A stretch of DNA of 64,000 nt from Brachybacterium halotolerans. Lineage in GTDB: Bacteria > Actinomycetota > Actinomycetes > Actinomycetales > Dermabacteraceae. The notes below the pieces were generated by a model. That model did no database searches, was not told where the DNA came from, and saw only the letters and a list, made by a program, of their open reading frames with translations. Numbering within the stretch: the first letter of the stretch is position 1; each line of letters opens with the position of its first letter. Where the stretch lies: positions 186,001 to 250,000 of the forward strand of contig NZ_JAEDAJ010000004.1 of the NCBI RefSeq assembly GCF_016623465.1, read 5' to 3'. Position numbers and translations under genes: made by a program. Of this stretch, positions 8,750 to 17,341 are shown piece after piece.

Positions 8750-10447
8750 ATGGTCGACATCCGGTTGGATGCGCAGTGGATCGATTACGCGATCATCGCG
8801 CTCTACTTCGTCTTCGTGCTCGGTGTGGGCTGGTTCGCCAAACGCGGCGTCTCCAACTCCATCGAATTCTTCCTGTCCGGCCGCTCCCTGCCCGCCTGGG
8901 TGACCGGCCTCGCGTTCATCTCGGCGAACCTCGGCGCCGTCGAGATCATGGGCATGTCCGCCACGGGCGCCCAGTACGGCATGCCCACGATGCACTACTT
9001 CTGGGTGGGCGCGATCCCCGCGATGCTGTTCCTGGGCGTCGTGATGATGCCCTTCTACTACGGCTCGAAGGTGCGCAGCGTCCCCGAGTTCATGCGCATG
9101 CGCTTCGGCACCGCCGCGCACCTGGTGAACTCCATCAGCTTCGCCGCCGCGCAGCTGCTGATCGCGGGCGTGAACCTGTACCTGCTGGCCACGATCGTGA
9201 ACCGCCTGCTGGGCTGGCCCCAGTGGGTGGGGCTCATCGTCGCCGCCGCCTTCGTGCTCTTCTACATCTCGGTGGGCGGGCTCTCCGCGGCCATCTACAA
9301 CGAGGTGCTGCAGTTCTTCGTGATCGTCGCGGCCCTGCTGCCGCTGACGTTGATCGGCCTGCACCGCGTGGGCGGCTGGAGCGGCCTGAAGGAGAAGGTC
9401 GCCGGCGACGGCATGCTCGGCGCCGAGCAGCTCCACTCCTGGCCGGGTGAGCAGCTCTCGGGCTTCGACAGCCCGATCCTCTCGGTGGTCGGCATCGTGT
9501 TCGGCCTGGGCTTCGTGCTCTCCTTCGGCTACTGGACGACGAACTTCGTCGAGGTCCAGCGCGCGATGGCCAGCAAGTCCATCACCGCCGCTCGGATGAC
9601 GCCGATCATCGGCGCCTTCCCCAAGATGTTCATCCCCTTCATCGTGATCATTCCCGGCATGATCGCCGGTGTGCTGGTCTCGGACATGACCGAGTTCAAG
9701 AAGATGGACTTCGGGGGCGATGCCGCAGGGGCGGCCGCCACGGGCGTCTCCTACAACGACGCCCTGCTGCTGCTGATGCGCGACGTGATGCCCAACGGCC
9801 TGCTGGGCGTGGCGATCGCGGGCCTGCTCGCGGCGTTCATGGCCGGCATGGCCGCGAACATCTCGGCCTTCAACACGGTGGTCAGCTACGACCTCTACCA
9901 GCAGTACGTCAAGAAGGACGCCCCGGACAAGCACTACATCTTCGTGGGCCGCATCGCCACGGCCGCGGCCTGCGTGATCGCGATCTTCACGGCGCTCATC
10001 GCCGGGCAGTTCTCGAACCTCATGGACTACCTGCAGACCCTGTTCGGGTTCTTCAACGCGCCGCTGTTCGCGACGTTCATCCTGGGCATGTTCTGGAAGC
10101 GGATGACGCCGGCCGCCGGCTGGTCGGGCCTCGCCTCGGGCACGGTCGCCGCCGTCATCCTGTGGAGCCTGTCGACCTTCGGCGAGGTGTTCGTCCTGCC
10201 GGGCCAGGGCCTCGCGTTCCTGAGCGCGGCCACCGCGTTCGTCGTGGACATCATCGTCTCGGTCGTCGTCACCCAGTTCACGCGCCCCAAGCCCGTGCAC
10301 GAGCTCAAGGGCCTCGTCTACTCCGAGACCCCCAAGACCGATCTCGTGGACCCCGACGAGGAGGGCCTGCCCTTCTTCCGTCGTCCGGTCCCGATGGCCG
10401 GGATCGGCCTGGCGCTGGTCATCATCCTGAACATCGTCTTCGCGTGA
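8750..10447 (+). CDS. Sodium:solute symporter (SSS/SLC5) family protein
   Basis: A 565-residue inner-membrane symporter with about 13-14 hydrophobic segments. The opening IDYAIIALYFVFVLGVG, the FFLSGRSLPAWVTGL element after the first helix and the Ala/Gly-rich AGLLAAFMAGMAANISAFNT near residue 365 are typical of the SSS family, which couples Na+ entry to uptake of sugars, organic acids or amino acids. The substrate is not readable; opposition to cstA favours a small organic acid, by inference only. The next gene, 22 bases on, encodes a two-helix protein and is probably its partner. The Shine-Dalgarno sequence is weak. Confidence 0.88.
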   Translation: MVDIRLDAQWIDYAIIALYFVFVLGVGWFAKRGVSNSIEFFLSGRSLPAWVTGLAFISANLGAVEIMGMSATGAQYGMPTMHYFWVGAIPAMLFLGVVMMPFYYGSKVRSVPEFMRMRFGTAAHLVNSISFAAAQLLIAGVNLYLLATIVNRLLGWPQWVGLIVAAAFVLFYISVGGLSAAIYNEVLQFFVIVAALLPLTLIGLHRVGGWSGLKEKVAGDGMLGAEQLHSWPGEQLSGFDSPILSVVGIVFGLGFVLSFGYWTTNFVEVQRAMASKSITAARMTPIIGAFPKMFIPFIVIIPGMIAGVLVSDMTEFKKMDFGGDAAGAAATGVSYNDALLLLMRDVMPNGLLGVAIAGLLAAFMAGMAANISAFNTVVSYDLYQQYVKKDAPDKHYIFVGRIATAAACVIAIFTALIAGQFSNLMDYLQTLFGFFNAPLFATFILGMFWKRMTPAAGWSGLASGTVAAVILWSLSTFGEVFVLPGQGLAFLSAATAFVVDIIVSVVVTQFTRPKPVHELKGLVYSETPKTDLVDPDEEGLPFFRRPVPMAGIGLALVIILNIVFA

Positions 10448-10469
10448 GCCGGGACGGAGGAGAGAAGTC

Positions 10470-10805
10470 ATGAACGACAACGAGAACCTCGAGGGCGGCC
10501 CCGTCGCAGTCCCCGATTCCACGGGCGCCAAGGTCGAGACCGCCGGCGCCTTCGACATCCGCAACTTCATCGGTCTGCTCGTCGCACTGTTCGGCGTCAT
10601 CCTGGTGCTGGTCGGACTGTTCGACTACACCGACGTCGAGGCCGCCAAGACCGGCGGTGTCAACGCCAACCTGTGGGCCGGCATCGTCATGGTCGTCGTC
10701 GGCCTCCTCTTCGCCGTCTGGGCGAAGGTGGAGCCGATCCGCATGATCGTCAGCGAGAACGAGGAGGGGGCCGAGGAGCCGCGCGACATCGCGGGCCTCG
10801 ACTGA
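10470..10805 (+). CDS. Small two-helix membrane protein, symporter partner candidate
   Basis: A 111-residue protein of unrecognised family. It has an acidic N-terminal tail, two hydrophobic helices (roughly residues 31-50 and 67-88, NLWAGIVMVVVGLLFAVWAK) and an acidic C-terminal tail. GGAGAGAAG ahead of the ATG is a clear ribosome binding site. The 22-base gap to the SSS gene and the terminator just after imply a two-gene operon. Several SSS transporters have small accessory membrane proteins, so a subunit or stabiliser role is plausible but unproven. Confidence 0.75.
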   Translation: MNDNENLEGGPVAVPDSTGAKVETAGAFDIRNFIGLLVALFGVILVLVGLFDYTDVEAAKTGGVNANLWAGIVMVVVGLLFAVWAKVEPIRMIVSENEEGAEEPRDIAGLD

Positions 10806-10838
10806 CCTCTCGGCCCGCCGCCGATCCGTCGGCCGACG

Positions 10839-10895
10839 GGAACGCCCCCGCCGCCCGCGCACCGCTCAGCGCTGCGCCGGCTGCGGGGGCGTTCC
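10839..10895 (+). terminator. Hairpin terminator after the symporter operon
   Basis: A perfect 13-bp inverted repeat, GGAACGCCCCCGC (10839-10851) and GCGGGGGCGTTCC (10883-10895). The 31-base loop is itself GC-rich and may pair internally. No T run follows. It separates the symporter operon from the MFS gene promoter at about 10942. Confidence 0.6.
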
Positions 10896-10941
10896 GCTGC
10901 GCGGAGCACGCGTGCACCCGCGCCCGCGCCCGCGCCGCCCC

Positions 10942-10962
10942 TACACTTGTGTACGACCGTAC
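10942..10962 (+). promoter_or_regulatory. -10 box and palindromic operator of the MFS gene
   Basis: TACACT (10942-10947) fits an actinobacterial -10. Immediately downstream GTACG (10951-10955) and CGTAC (10958-10962) form a perfect inverted repeat with a 2-base centre at the expected transcription start, a classic position for a repressor of the TetR type. No regulator gene is adjacent, so the controlling protein is unknown. Confidence 0.45.
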
Positions 10963-10985
10963 GCCTACGTGATCTGGAGACGCCC

Positions 10986-12179
10986 GTGCCCGGCGCCCCC
11001 GCTTCCCTCGCCCTGCGCCGCCTCGCGCTCTGCGCCCTGTTCTTCCTGCCCGGGATCAGCATCTCCTCCTGGGTGACGCGCACCCCCGCGATCCGCGACC
11101 TGCTCGGCGCCTCCACGGCGCAGATGGGCCTCGTCCTGTTCGGGCTGTCCGTGGGGTCGATGCTCGGGATCCTCACCTCGGGGCCGGCGGTGATGCGCCT
11201 CGGCGCCCGATGGGTCGTGCTCGTGGCCTCCGCGCTGCTGGTGCTCGCGATGCCGACGGTCGCCCTCGGCGCGGCCACCCAGCAGGCGCTCGTGGTCACC
11301 CTGGGACTCGCCCTGTTCGGCGCCGGCACCGGCGGCGGCGAGGTCGCCATGAACATCGAGGGCGCCGCGGTCGAGCGGGAGTCCGGCCGCACCTTCCTGC
11401 CCACCCTGCACGGCTGCTTCAGCCTGGGCACGGTGGTGGGGGCGCGCGCCGGGATCCTCGCGAACGCCGTGCACCTCCCCGTGGTCCCCCATCTGCTCGT
11501 GATCGGCGTGATCGGCGTGGCGCTGCTGGCCTGGTCGATCCGCCTGCTGCCCGCGGCCACGGGACAGGTCACCGCCGAGGAGCGCGCCACCCGCGGGCAC
11601 CGCACCGGCCCTCCGGTCTGGAAGGACGGCCGCCTGCTGCTGATCGGCGCGATCGTGCTGGCGATGGCGCTGGCCGAGGGCACCGCGAACGACTGGCTGC
11701 CGCTCGTCATGGTCGACGGCCACGGCTTCGACGCGGCGCTCGGCAGCGCGGTCTACGCGGTCTTCGCGGCGTCGATGACGGCGGGACGCTTTGCAGGAGG
11801 CCCGATCATCGACCGCCTGGGCCGCGCACCCGTGCTCGCCGCGAGCGCCGCCTGCGCGACCGCCGGACTGGTCCTGGTCTCCCTGGTGGACAACCAGATC
11901 GTGGCCGGCGCGGCCGTGATCCTCTGGGGCCTCGGCGCCTCGCTCGGCTTCCCCGTCGCGCTCTCGGCCGCCGGGGACTCAGGGCCGCAGCCCGCTCAGC
12001 GCGTCGTCCTGGCCTCGATCGTCGGCTACATGGCCTTCCTCGTCGGTCCGCCCGTGCTGGGCTTCGTGGGCGATCACGTGGGACTGCGCGGGGCGCTGCT
12101 GCTGCCCGCCGCGGTGGTCGCGGTCGCGATCTTCCTCGCGCCCTCGACGGGGAACCGGGCCCTGCGCCGCAGCAGCTGA
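10986..12179 (+). CDS. MFS transporter
   Basis: A 397-residue, 12-helix major facilitator with the family layout: FFLPGISISSWVTRTPAIRD leading into helix 1-2, the Gly-rich GLALFGAGTGGGEVAMNIEG in helix 4, and a repeat of the pattern in the second half (FAGGPIIDRLGRAPV as the second motif-A loop). It resembles the YbjJ-like branch, whose substrates are unknown. The GTG at 10986 is preferred to the TTG 39 bases upstream because GGAG lies just ahead of it and the TTG would fall on the promoter/operator. Likely controlled through the palindrome at 10951-10962. Confidence 0.82.
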   Translation: MPGAPASLALRRLALCALFFLPGISISSWVTRTPAIRDLLGASTAQMGLVLFGLSVGSMLGILTSGPAVMRLGARWVVLVASALLVLAMPTVALGAATQQALVVTLGLALFGAGTGGGEVAMNIEGAAVERESGRTFLPTLHGCFSLGTVVGARAGILANAVHLPVVPHLLVIGVIGVALLAWSIRLLPAATGQVTAEERATRGHRTGPPVWKDGRLLLIGAIVLAMALAEGTANDWLPLVMVDGHGFDAALGSAVYAVFAASMTAGRFAGGPIIDRLGRAPVLAASAACATAGLVLVSLVDNQIVAGAAVILWGLGASLGFPVALSAAGDSGPQPAQRVVLASIVGYMAFLVGPPVLGFVGDHVGLRGALLLPAAVVAVAIFLAPSTGNRALRRSS

Positions 12180-12279
12180 GCGGGAGCGGCGAGCGCGGGG
12201 CGCGGGGCGTGAGGGCCGTCTCGGAACCGGCGCGCCGCTCTGGCATCGGCCGTCGGTGCGTGCGCAGGATGGACGCACC

Positions 12280-12921
12280 ATGGATCGCGATCTCGTCTGG
12301 TACGTCAGCTACGGCTCGAACATGAACGCCGAGCGCCTCGCCTGCTACATCCAGGGCGGCAGGCCGCCGGGCGCGCTGATCGGCTACGCCGGGGCCCGCG
12401 AGCGCACTCCCCCGCGCGAGGCAGCGGGCGTCATGCTCCCGGGCCGCCTGCACTTCGCGGGCGAGTCACGCGTGTGGAGCGGCGGCATGGGCTTCTACGA
12501 CCACGACGCCGAGGGGCCGACGCCCGCCCGTGCCTTCCTGCTGACGATCCCGCAGTTCGCGGACGTCGCCGCCCAGGAGATGCACCGCCCTGTCCAGGAG
12601 GACGACCCCGTCGAGCGCCTCGTGCGCGAGGACCTGGGCATCGGCGGAGGGTCGGACGCCACCGCGGCCCCTGCCGGCACGCGCGTGGCCGTCGGCCCCG
12701 GTCGCTACGAGACCCTGGTGGTGCTCGGCGAGCGCGATGGCATCCCGATGCTCACCTTCACCGCACCGGAGGCGATCGGCGACGTGCCGGCCACCCAGCC
12801 CGTCCCCGCCTATCTCGACATGCTCGCCGAGGGCCTGCGCCAATCCCACGGCTGGGACCGCGAGCGGGCAGACGCCTACTTCGCCGCGCGCGGCGCGGAC
12901 CTGGAGCGGGTCGGGGTCTAG
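12280..12921 (+). CDS. Gamma-glutamylcyclotransferase-like (GGCT-fold) protein
   Basis: 213 residues beginning with WYVSYGSNMNAERLACYI; the YGSNM signature close to the N-terminus is the substrate-binding loop of the GGCT/AIG2-like fold. Members often carry a misleading histone-deacetylase label. The fold is associated with cyclisation of gamma-glutamyl amino acids, but the catalytic glutamate was not identified with confidence, so the reaction is left open. The ATG at 12280 directly precedes the conserved motif. CAGGAT 9 bases upstream could serve as a -10 or a weak ribosome binding site. The last four bases are shared with the convergent regulator gene: CTAG supplies TAG stops on both strands. 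Confidence 0.75.
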   Translation: MDRDLVWYVSYGSNMNAERLACYIQGGRPPGALIGYAGARERTPPREAAGVMLPGRLHFAGESRVWSGGMGFYDHDAEGPTPARAFLLTIPQFADVAAQEMHRPVQEDDPVERLVREDLGIGGGSDATAAPAGTRVAVGPGRYETLVVLGERDGIPMLTFTAPEAIGDVPATQPVPAYLDMLAEGLRQSHGWDRERADAYFAARGADLERVGV

Positions 12922-14777
12922 CCACCGGCCTCCTCGCGCCCGAGCGACCACATGCGCAGGGCGAAGTGGAGGTCGAGGAACCTCGCGGGCGCCCGCCAGT
13001 CCTCCCCCAGCAGCCCCGCGATCCGCTCGAGGCGCTGGCGCACGGTGTTGGGGTGCACGTGCAGCATCTGCGCGGTGCGCGGCACGTGCCGACCGGACTC
13101 GGCGAAGGCCCAGGCGCTGCGCGTGAGCTCGGTGCCGTGCTCGCGGTCGTAGTCCTCGAGCGGGCGGATCACCAGGAGCGGCGAGGGCAGCGTGGGGTCG
13201 CGGTGGATCGCCTCGGCCATCAGCCCGACCATCCCGATCCTCTCGCCGTCGGCCGATCTGCCACGCACCCCGAGCACGGCGAGGGAGCGCAGGGCGAGCT
13301 CCGCGGAGCGGTGCGCCGCAGGGATCCGCGCCAGGTCCTCGACGGGGCTCGACCATCCCGCGTTGACGCCGCTGCCGGCGACGTCGAGCAGCGCGGAGAG
13401 CGCGTCGGCCGCGGCATCGGGCACGAGCACGCACAGGTGGTCGCCGTGCAGCGCGACCACCGCGCCGTCGTGCGCCGTGCCCGCGCGCAGGCGGTCGGCG
13501 AGGGGGCCGACGTCGACGTCGAAGACGTCGATCGCGACCATCCGCACGCCCGAACCGGGCCTCACCGCACGCACCCGGGCGTCCCCGCGCACCGTGTCGA
13601 CCTCGCGCCCGCCGCGCACCAGGGCGTCGATCACGGCCCGGTCCCGGCGGCGCCTGTCGTCCTGCTGCGCCCTGCCCAGCAGGAGCAGGATCCCGAAGAA
13701 CACGGCGACCCTCTGCACGCGCGGCAGAAGGCGCGGGGCGAGGGCCCGGCCGACGACGAGCGTGCCCAGGTGCTCCCGGCCACTGCTCGCGCAGGCCAGC
13801 GTGGTCCCGCCGGAGACGGCGGGCTTGCCCGTGCCGCGGGCCGCCCGCAGCGCCTCCCCGTCGAGGCCGACGGCGAGGCGCGCGCCCGGATCCGTCTCGA
13901 CCATCGGCACCCCGCCCGCGTCGAGGAGCGCGAGGTCGGCCCCCAGGAGCTCGTGCACGCGGCGGGCGAGCACCTCGAGATCGCCGCCGTCCAGGAGCGC
14001 CTCGAGCAGGCCCGCGTCGAGATCGAGGATCTCGTGGAGCTCGACCATGCGCTCCTCGTCCTCGTCCTGCTGGGCGCTGAGGCTCGCGAGCGCCCCGGTG
14101 ACCTCCTCGAAGCGGCGCGCGTTGTCGAGCGCGACGCTCGCATGGCGGGACAGCGTGTCCACGATGTCGACGGTCTCGGGCGGGTACTCGCGGCTCGTGC
14201 GGTCGGCGATCAGCAGAGCGCCGTGCACCTGCTCGCGCAGGGTCATGGGCACGGCGAGGATCGAGCGCACGCCCTCGCCGCGCACGATGTCGTCGATCTC
14301 CCCGATGTGGGACAGCGCCGCATCCTCGAGGTAGTCGGCGGTGGTGACGATCGCCCGGCCCGTCGCGGCCCGCCCCAGCACCCCGTAGCCGATGGGCATG
14401 CGCAGGGTGCGGTACTCCTCGGTGCGCACCCCGTCGGACTCGCGGATGAAGGTGGTGTCCGCCGTGTTCAGGGCGATGTAGGCCATGTCGGCGCCGGTGA
14501 GCAGCCGGGTGCGGCGCACGATCTCGTGGAGCACGCCCACCACGTCGCGCCGCGTGGTGACGTCCACGGCGATCGAGGAGACCGTGCGCAGCAGCTCCTC
14601 GCGCCGCGCGCCCTGGGCGAGGCGCTGCTGGAGGGCGCGCAGGGTGCGGGCGTCGGCCTCGTCGAGCGCGGACCCGTCGGCCCCGGTCCCCTCGCGCGCC
14701 GCGGCGATCGCCCCCTCGAGCCGCGCCGGGTCCTCCTCGGCCATCACCGCGCGCAGCAGAGACTCCATCGCCCCCAT
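12918..14777 (-). CDS. GAF-domain PucR-type transcriptional regulator
   Basis: A 619-residue regulator. Residues about 75-225 form a GAF sensor domain ([56 protein letters not shown]). A middle region follows, and the C-terminus carries the PucR-type helix-turn-helix ([20 protein letters not shown]). PucR family proteins are usually activators responding to a catabolic substrate. The start at 14777 lies six bases after GGAGGA. It is divergent from the lactonase/ADH/ALDH operon with a 139-base gap full of symmetrical motifs, so it very probably controls that operon and itself. The GAF domain likely binds the pathway substrate or an intermediate (inference). Confidence 0.88.
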   Translation of the reverse strand: MGAMESLLRAVMAEEDPARLEGAIAAAREGTGADGSALDEADARTLRALQQRLAQGARREELLRTVSSIAVDVTTRRDVVGVLHEIVRRTRLLTGADMAYIALNTADTTFIRESDGVRTEEYRTLRMPIGYGVLGRAATGRAIVTTADYLEDAALSHIGEIDDIVRGEGVRSILAVPMTLREQVHGALLIADRTSREYPPETVDIVDTLSRHASVALDNARRFEEVTGALASLSAQQDEDEERMVELHEILDLDAGLLEALLDGGDLEVLARRVHELLGADLALLDAGGVPMVETDPGARLAVGLDGEALRAARGTGKPAVSGGTTLACASSGREHLGTLVVGRALAPRLLPRVQRVAVFFGILLLLGRAQQDDRRRRDRAVIDALVRGGREVDTVRGDARVRAVRPGSGVRMVAIDVFDVDVGPLADRLRAGTAHDGAVVALHGDHLCVLVPDAAADALSALLDVAGSGVNAGWSSPVEDLARIPAAHRSAELALRSLAVLGVRGRSADGERIGMVGLMAEAIHRDPTLPSPLLVIRPLEDYDREHGTELTRSAWAFAESGRHVPRTAQMLHVHPNTVRQRLERIAGLLGEDWRAPARFLDLHFALRMWSLGREEAGG

Positions 14778-14815
14778 GGACCATCCTCCATCGATCGGCC
14801 CGATCCCTGTCACCG

Positions 14816-14871
14816 CACACCATAGGCGTGGTGTGTCCCGCGCCATAGCGTGGTGCACGAACGCGCCTATG
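14816..14871. promoter_or_regulatory. Operator cluster between PucR-type gene and lactonase operon
   Basis: A perfect inverted repeat CACACCA (14816-14822) / TGGTGTG (14829-14835) with a 6-base spacer is followed by a second, imperfect copy GCGCCA (14840-14845) / TGGTGC (14851-14856) with a 5-base spacer. CATAGGCG (14821-14828) recurs inverted as CGCCTATG (14864-14871). The set lies midway between the divergent starts and is the best candidate for binding by the adjacent regulator. Confidence 0.6.
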
Positions 14872-14916
14872 CCCGGCACCGTCGCCCGGCGAGGCACCGA
14901 CCGTGAGGAGTCATCG

Positions 14917-15741
14917 ATGACTGCGACCGATTCGCCCATGAAGCTGCACGTCCTGTCCACAGGGGTCATGGAGTGCGACCACACCTGGCTGCTGCTGCAG
15001 GCGGGGAACACGATCACCGACCGTCAGCACAAGGACAAGCCCGCCGCCTGGGGCGAGGCCCCCACGCACGCCGTCCTCATCGAGACGCCCGAGGGACGGA
15101 TCCTGTGGGACACGGGAGTGCCGCGCGACTGGGAGAAGCGCTGGGAGCCCACCGGGTTCCAGAACTTCTTCCCCGTCCAGGAGGACCCCGCGGGCCCCGG
15201 CTACCTCGACACCGCGCTCGCGGACCTCGAGCTCACCCCCGAGGACATCGACATCCTGGTCCTCTCCCACCTGCACTTCGACCACGCGGCGAACGCGAAG
15301 ATGTTCGAGAACGGGAAGACCCGCATCCTCGCCCAGGCCGACGAGATCGAGGGTGTGAAGGGCATCGAGGGCGAGTTCGCCGGCGCCCATCTGGTCTCCG
15401 ACTTCTCCGGCCTGCCGCTGGAGCCCGTCCACGGCGACGCCGAGATCGTGCCGGGCGTCAGCGTCATCTCCACCCCGGGGCACACCTGGGGCACCATGAG
15501 CCTGCGCGTGGACCTGCCGGAGGACGGCACGAAGATCTTCACCTCCGACGCCGTCTACCTCGGCGCGAGCTGGGGCCCGCCCGCGATCGGCGCCGGCATC
15601 GTCTGGGACAGCGTGGGCTGGCTCGAGTCCGTCGAGAAACTGCGGAGGATCCAGGAGCAGACCGGCGCGGAGATGATCTTCGGGCACGACGCCGAGCAGC
15701 GCAAGGGCCTCACCCTCGCGCCCGACGGCTTCTACAGCTGA
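14917..15741 (+). CDS. MBL-fold lactonase (N-acyl homoserine / gamma-butyrolactone lactonase-like)
   Basis: A 274-residue metallo-beta-lactamase-fold hydrolase with the dinuclear zinc motif H118-x-H120-x-D122-H123 (SHLHFDHA), plus [14 protein letters not shown] and IFGHDAE supplying the remaining ligands. Length and motif spacing match AHL lactonases and the AttM/BlcC gamma-butyrolactone lactonase, which open a lactone ring to the hydroxy acid. No signal peptide, so cytoplasmic. First gene of an operon with FmdB-like, ADH and ALDH genes; GAGGAG sits six bases before the ATG. With an ADH and a succinate-semialdehyde-type ALDH beside it, a lactone catabolic role is more likely than pure quorum quenching. 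Confidence 0.8.
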   Translation: MTATDSPMKLHVLSTGVMECDHTWLLLQAGNTITDRQHKDKPAAWGEAPTHAVLIETPEGRILWDTGVPRDWEKRWEPTGFQNFFPVQEDPAGPGYLDTALADLELTPEDIDILVLSHLHFDHAANAKMFENGKTRILAQADEIEGVKGIEGEFAGAHLVSDFSGLPLEPVHGDAEIVPGVSVISTPGHTWGTMSLRVDLPEDGTKIFTSDAVYLGASWGPPAIGAGIVWDSVGWLESVEKLRRIQEQTGAEMIFGHDAEQRKGLTLAPDGFYS

Positions 15742-15752
15742 GGGGGCCGACG

Positions 15753-16154
15753 ATGATCCTCTACGACCTCAAGTGCTCCGAGGGCCACCGCTTCGAAGCG
15801 GGCCTGGCCTCGATGTTCGACGACAACCCGCGATGCCGGTGCGGGGCTGAGACCTCCCGCGTCCCGGCCTCCGTGCGCCAGCTCGGCACGGCCGACACGG
15901 GCCGCTCGCGCGAGGAGATGCCGACCACCTGGCGCGGCATCCAGCAGAGCCACCCCGACGTGGTGCGCGGCTGGCACAGGGAGATGAGCCGCCGCGAGAA
16001 GCTCGAGGAGAAGCACCCCGAGCTCGCCGGCGACCGTCGGCCGATCCTCGCCCACGAGGGCGCCTTCGAGGGCCGACCGCTCCGGGCCGGCGACCCGCTC
16101 GCCACGAAGGTCGCGCAGGCGACGTTCGGGACGACGAAGGAGGCGACCGCATGA
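15753..16154 (+). CDS. FmdB-like zinc-ribbon protein
   Basis: A 133-residue protein that opens MILYDLKCSEGHRFE and has CxC (CRCGAE) about 27 residues later, the CxxxH...CxC zinc ribbon of the FmdB/DUF1178-like group. The rest is charged with no known domain. Such proteins often accompany amidohydrolases and dehydrogenases as putative regulators or metal chaperones. It starts 11 bases after the lactonase stop and overlaps the ADH start by four bases (ATGA), so it is translated as part of the operon. A role in zinc delivery to the neighbouring zinc enzymes would fit but is inference. Confidence 0.7.
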   Translation: MILYDLKCSEGHRFEAGLASMFDDNPRCRCGAETSRVPASVRQLGTADTGRSREEMPTTWRGIQQSHPDVVRGWHREMSRREKLEEKHPELAGDRRPILAHEGAFEGRPLRAGDPLATKVAQATFGTTKEATA

Positions 16155-17257
16155 AGATCCGCGGCGCGGTCCTCGAGGAGATGGGGCGCGAGCGCCCTTA
16201 CGCCGACTCGCGGCCGATCACCATCAGCGAGCTCGAGCTCACCGAGCCCGGCTCGACCGAGATCCTCGTGCGCATGGAGGCCGCGGGCGTGTGCCACAGC
16301 GACCTCTCCGTGGTCGACGGCAACCGGCCGCGACCGGTCCCCATGCTGCTGGGGCACGAGGCCGCCGGCCGCGTCGAGGCCGTGGGCGCCGAGGTGGAGG
16401 ACATCCGCGTGGGCGACCGCGTGGTGATGAGCTTCCTCCCCCGCTGCGGGGAGTGCCGCGAATGCCGCACGGACGGCCGCCTCCCCTGCTCGGTCGGGTC
16501 CAGGACCAACAACGACGGCGTGCTGCTGCACGGCTCGACCCACCTCACCCGCGACGGCGAGCACGTGCACCACCACCTGGGGGTGAGCGGCTTCGCGACC
16601 CGCGCCGTCGTGGACCAGGCGAGCGCCGTCGTCGTCCCCGACGAGGTCCCGCCTGAGGTCGCCGCCGTGCTGGGCTGCGCCGTGCTCACGGGCGGCGGGG
16701 CCGTCCTGAACGCCGCGCAGCCGGGACCCGAGGACTCGATCATGATCGTGGGCCTGGGCGGGGTGGGCATGGCGGCCCTGATCACCGCCCTCGCGCAGGA
16801 CGTGAAGGAGGTGATCGCCGTGGACACCCTGCCCGCGAAGCTCGAGCGGGCGAAGGAGCTCGGCGCCCACCGCACGTTCACCCCGCAGGAGGTCTCCGAG
16901 CAGAAGATCACCGCCGACCGCGTGGTCGAGGCCGCCGGCCATCCGAAGGCCTTCGAGACCGCGGTGGGCGCGATCGGCTTCGGCGGCACCATGGTCACCG
17001 TGGGCCTGCCCGCGCCGACCGCCCAGGTCACGATCGCCCCGCTGCCGCTCACCGCGCAGGCCCAGTCGATCATCGGCTCCTACCTGGGGTCGGCCGTGCC
17101 CCGGCGCGACGTGCCCGAGTACGCCCGGCTCTACCTCGAGGGGAAGCTGCCGGTCGAGGAGCTGATCAGCCGCACCATCCCCCTCGAGGGGATCAACGAG
17201 GCCATGGACCAGCTGGCCGACGGCGAGGCCGTCCGCCAGGTCATCCTGTTCGACTGA
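16151..17257 (+). CDS. Zinc-dependent medium-chain alcohol dehydrogenase
   Basis: A 368-residue MDR alcohol dehydrogenase with a complete metal set. Catalytic zinc ligands are Cys48 (GVCHSD), the GHE pair His69/Glu70 and a Cys in LGCAVLTGG. Structural zinc ligands are Cys99, 102, 105 and 113 (CGECREC...C). The Rossmann motif is VGLGGVGMAAL near residue 200. It oxidises a primary alcohol or hydroxy acid with NAD+, probably in the cytosol. In this operon it would follow the lactonase, taking 4-hydroxybutyrate or a similar omega-hydroxy acid to the semialdehyde. The Agrobacterium pathway uses an iron-type enzyme (BlcB) at this step, so this would be a non-homologous replacement (inference). Confidence 0.88.
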   Translation: MKIRGAVLEEMGRERPYADSRPITISELELTEPGSTEILVRMEAAGVCHSDLSVVDGNRPRPVPMLLGHEAAGRVEAVGAEVEDIRVGDRVVMSFLPRCGECRECRTDGRLPCSVGSRTNNDGVLLHGSTHLTRDGEHVHHHLGVSGFATRAVVDQASAVVVPDEVPPEVAAVLGCAVLTGGGAVLNAAQPGPEDSIMIVGLGGVGMAALITALAQDVKEVIAVDTLPAKLERAKELGAHRTFTPQEVSEQKITADRVVEAAGHPKAFETAVGAIGFGGTMVTVGLPAPTAQVTIAPLPLTAQAQSIIGSYLGSAVPRRDVPEYARLYLEGKLPVEELISRTIPLEGINEAMDQLADGEAVRQVILFD

Positions 17258-17341
17258 TCCCTCGCGGCCGGTTCCCCCGTCCCGCCCCGGAAGGCGCAGG
17301 ATGGAGGGACCGGCCGAGACCCCGACCCGAAGGAGCGCACC

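Noticed and set aside
12474..14825. 783-residue plus-strand frame opposite the GAF/PucR regulator
   Set aside because: No ribosome binding site or domain; codon third positions are not G/C biased in this frame, while the regulator on the other strand has full domains.
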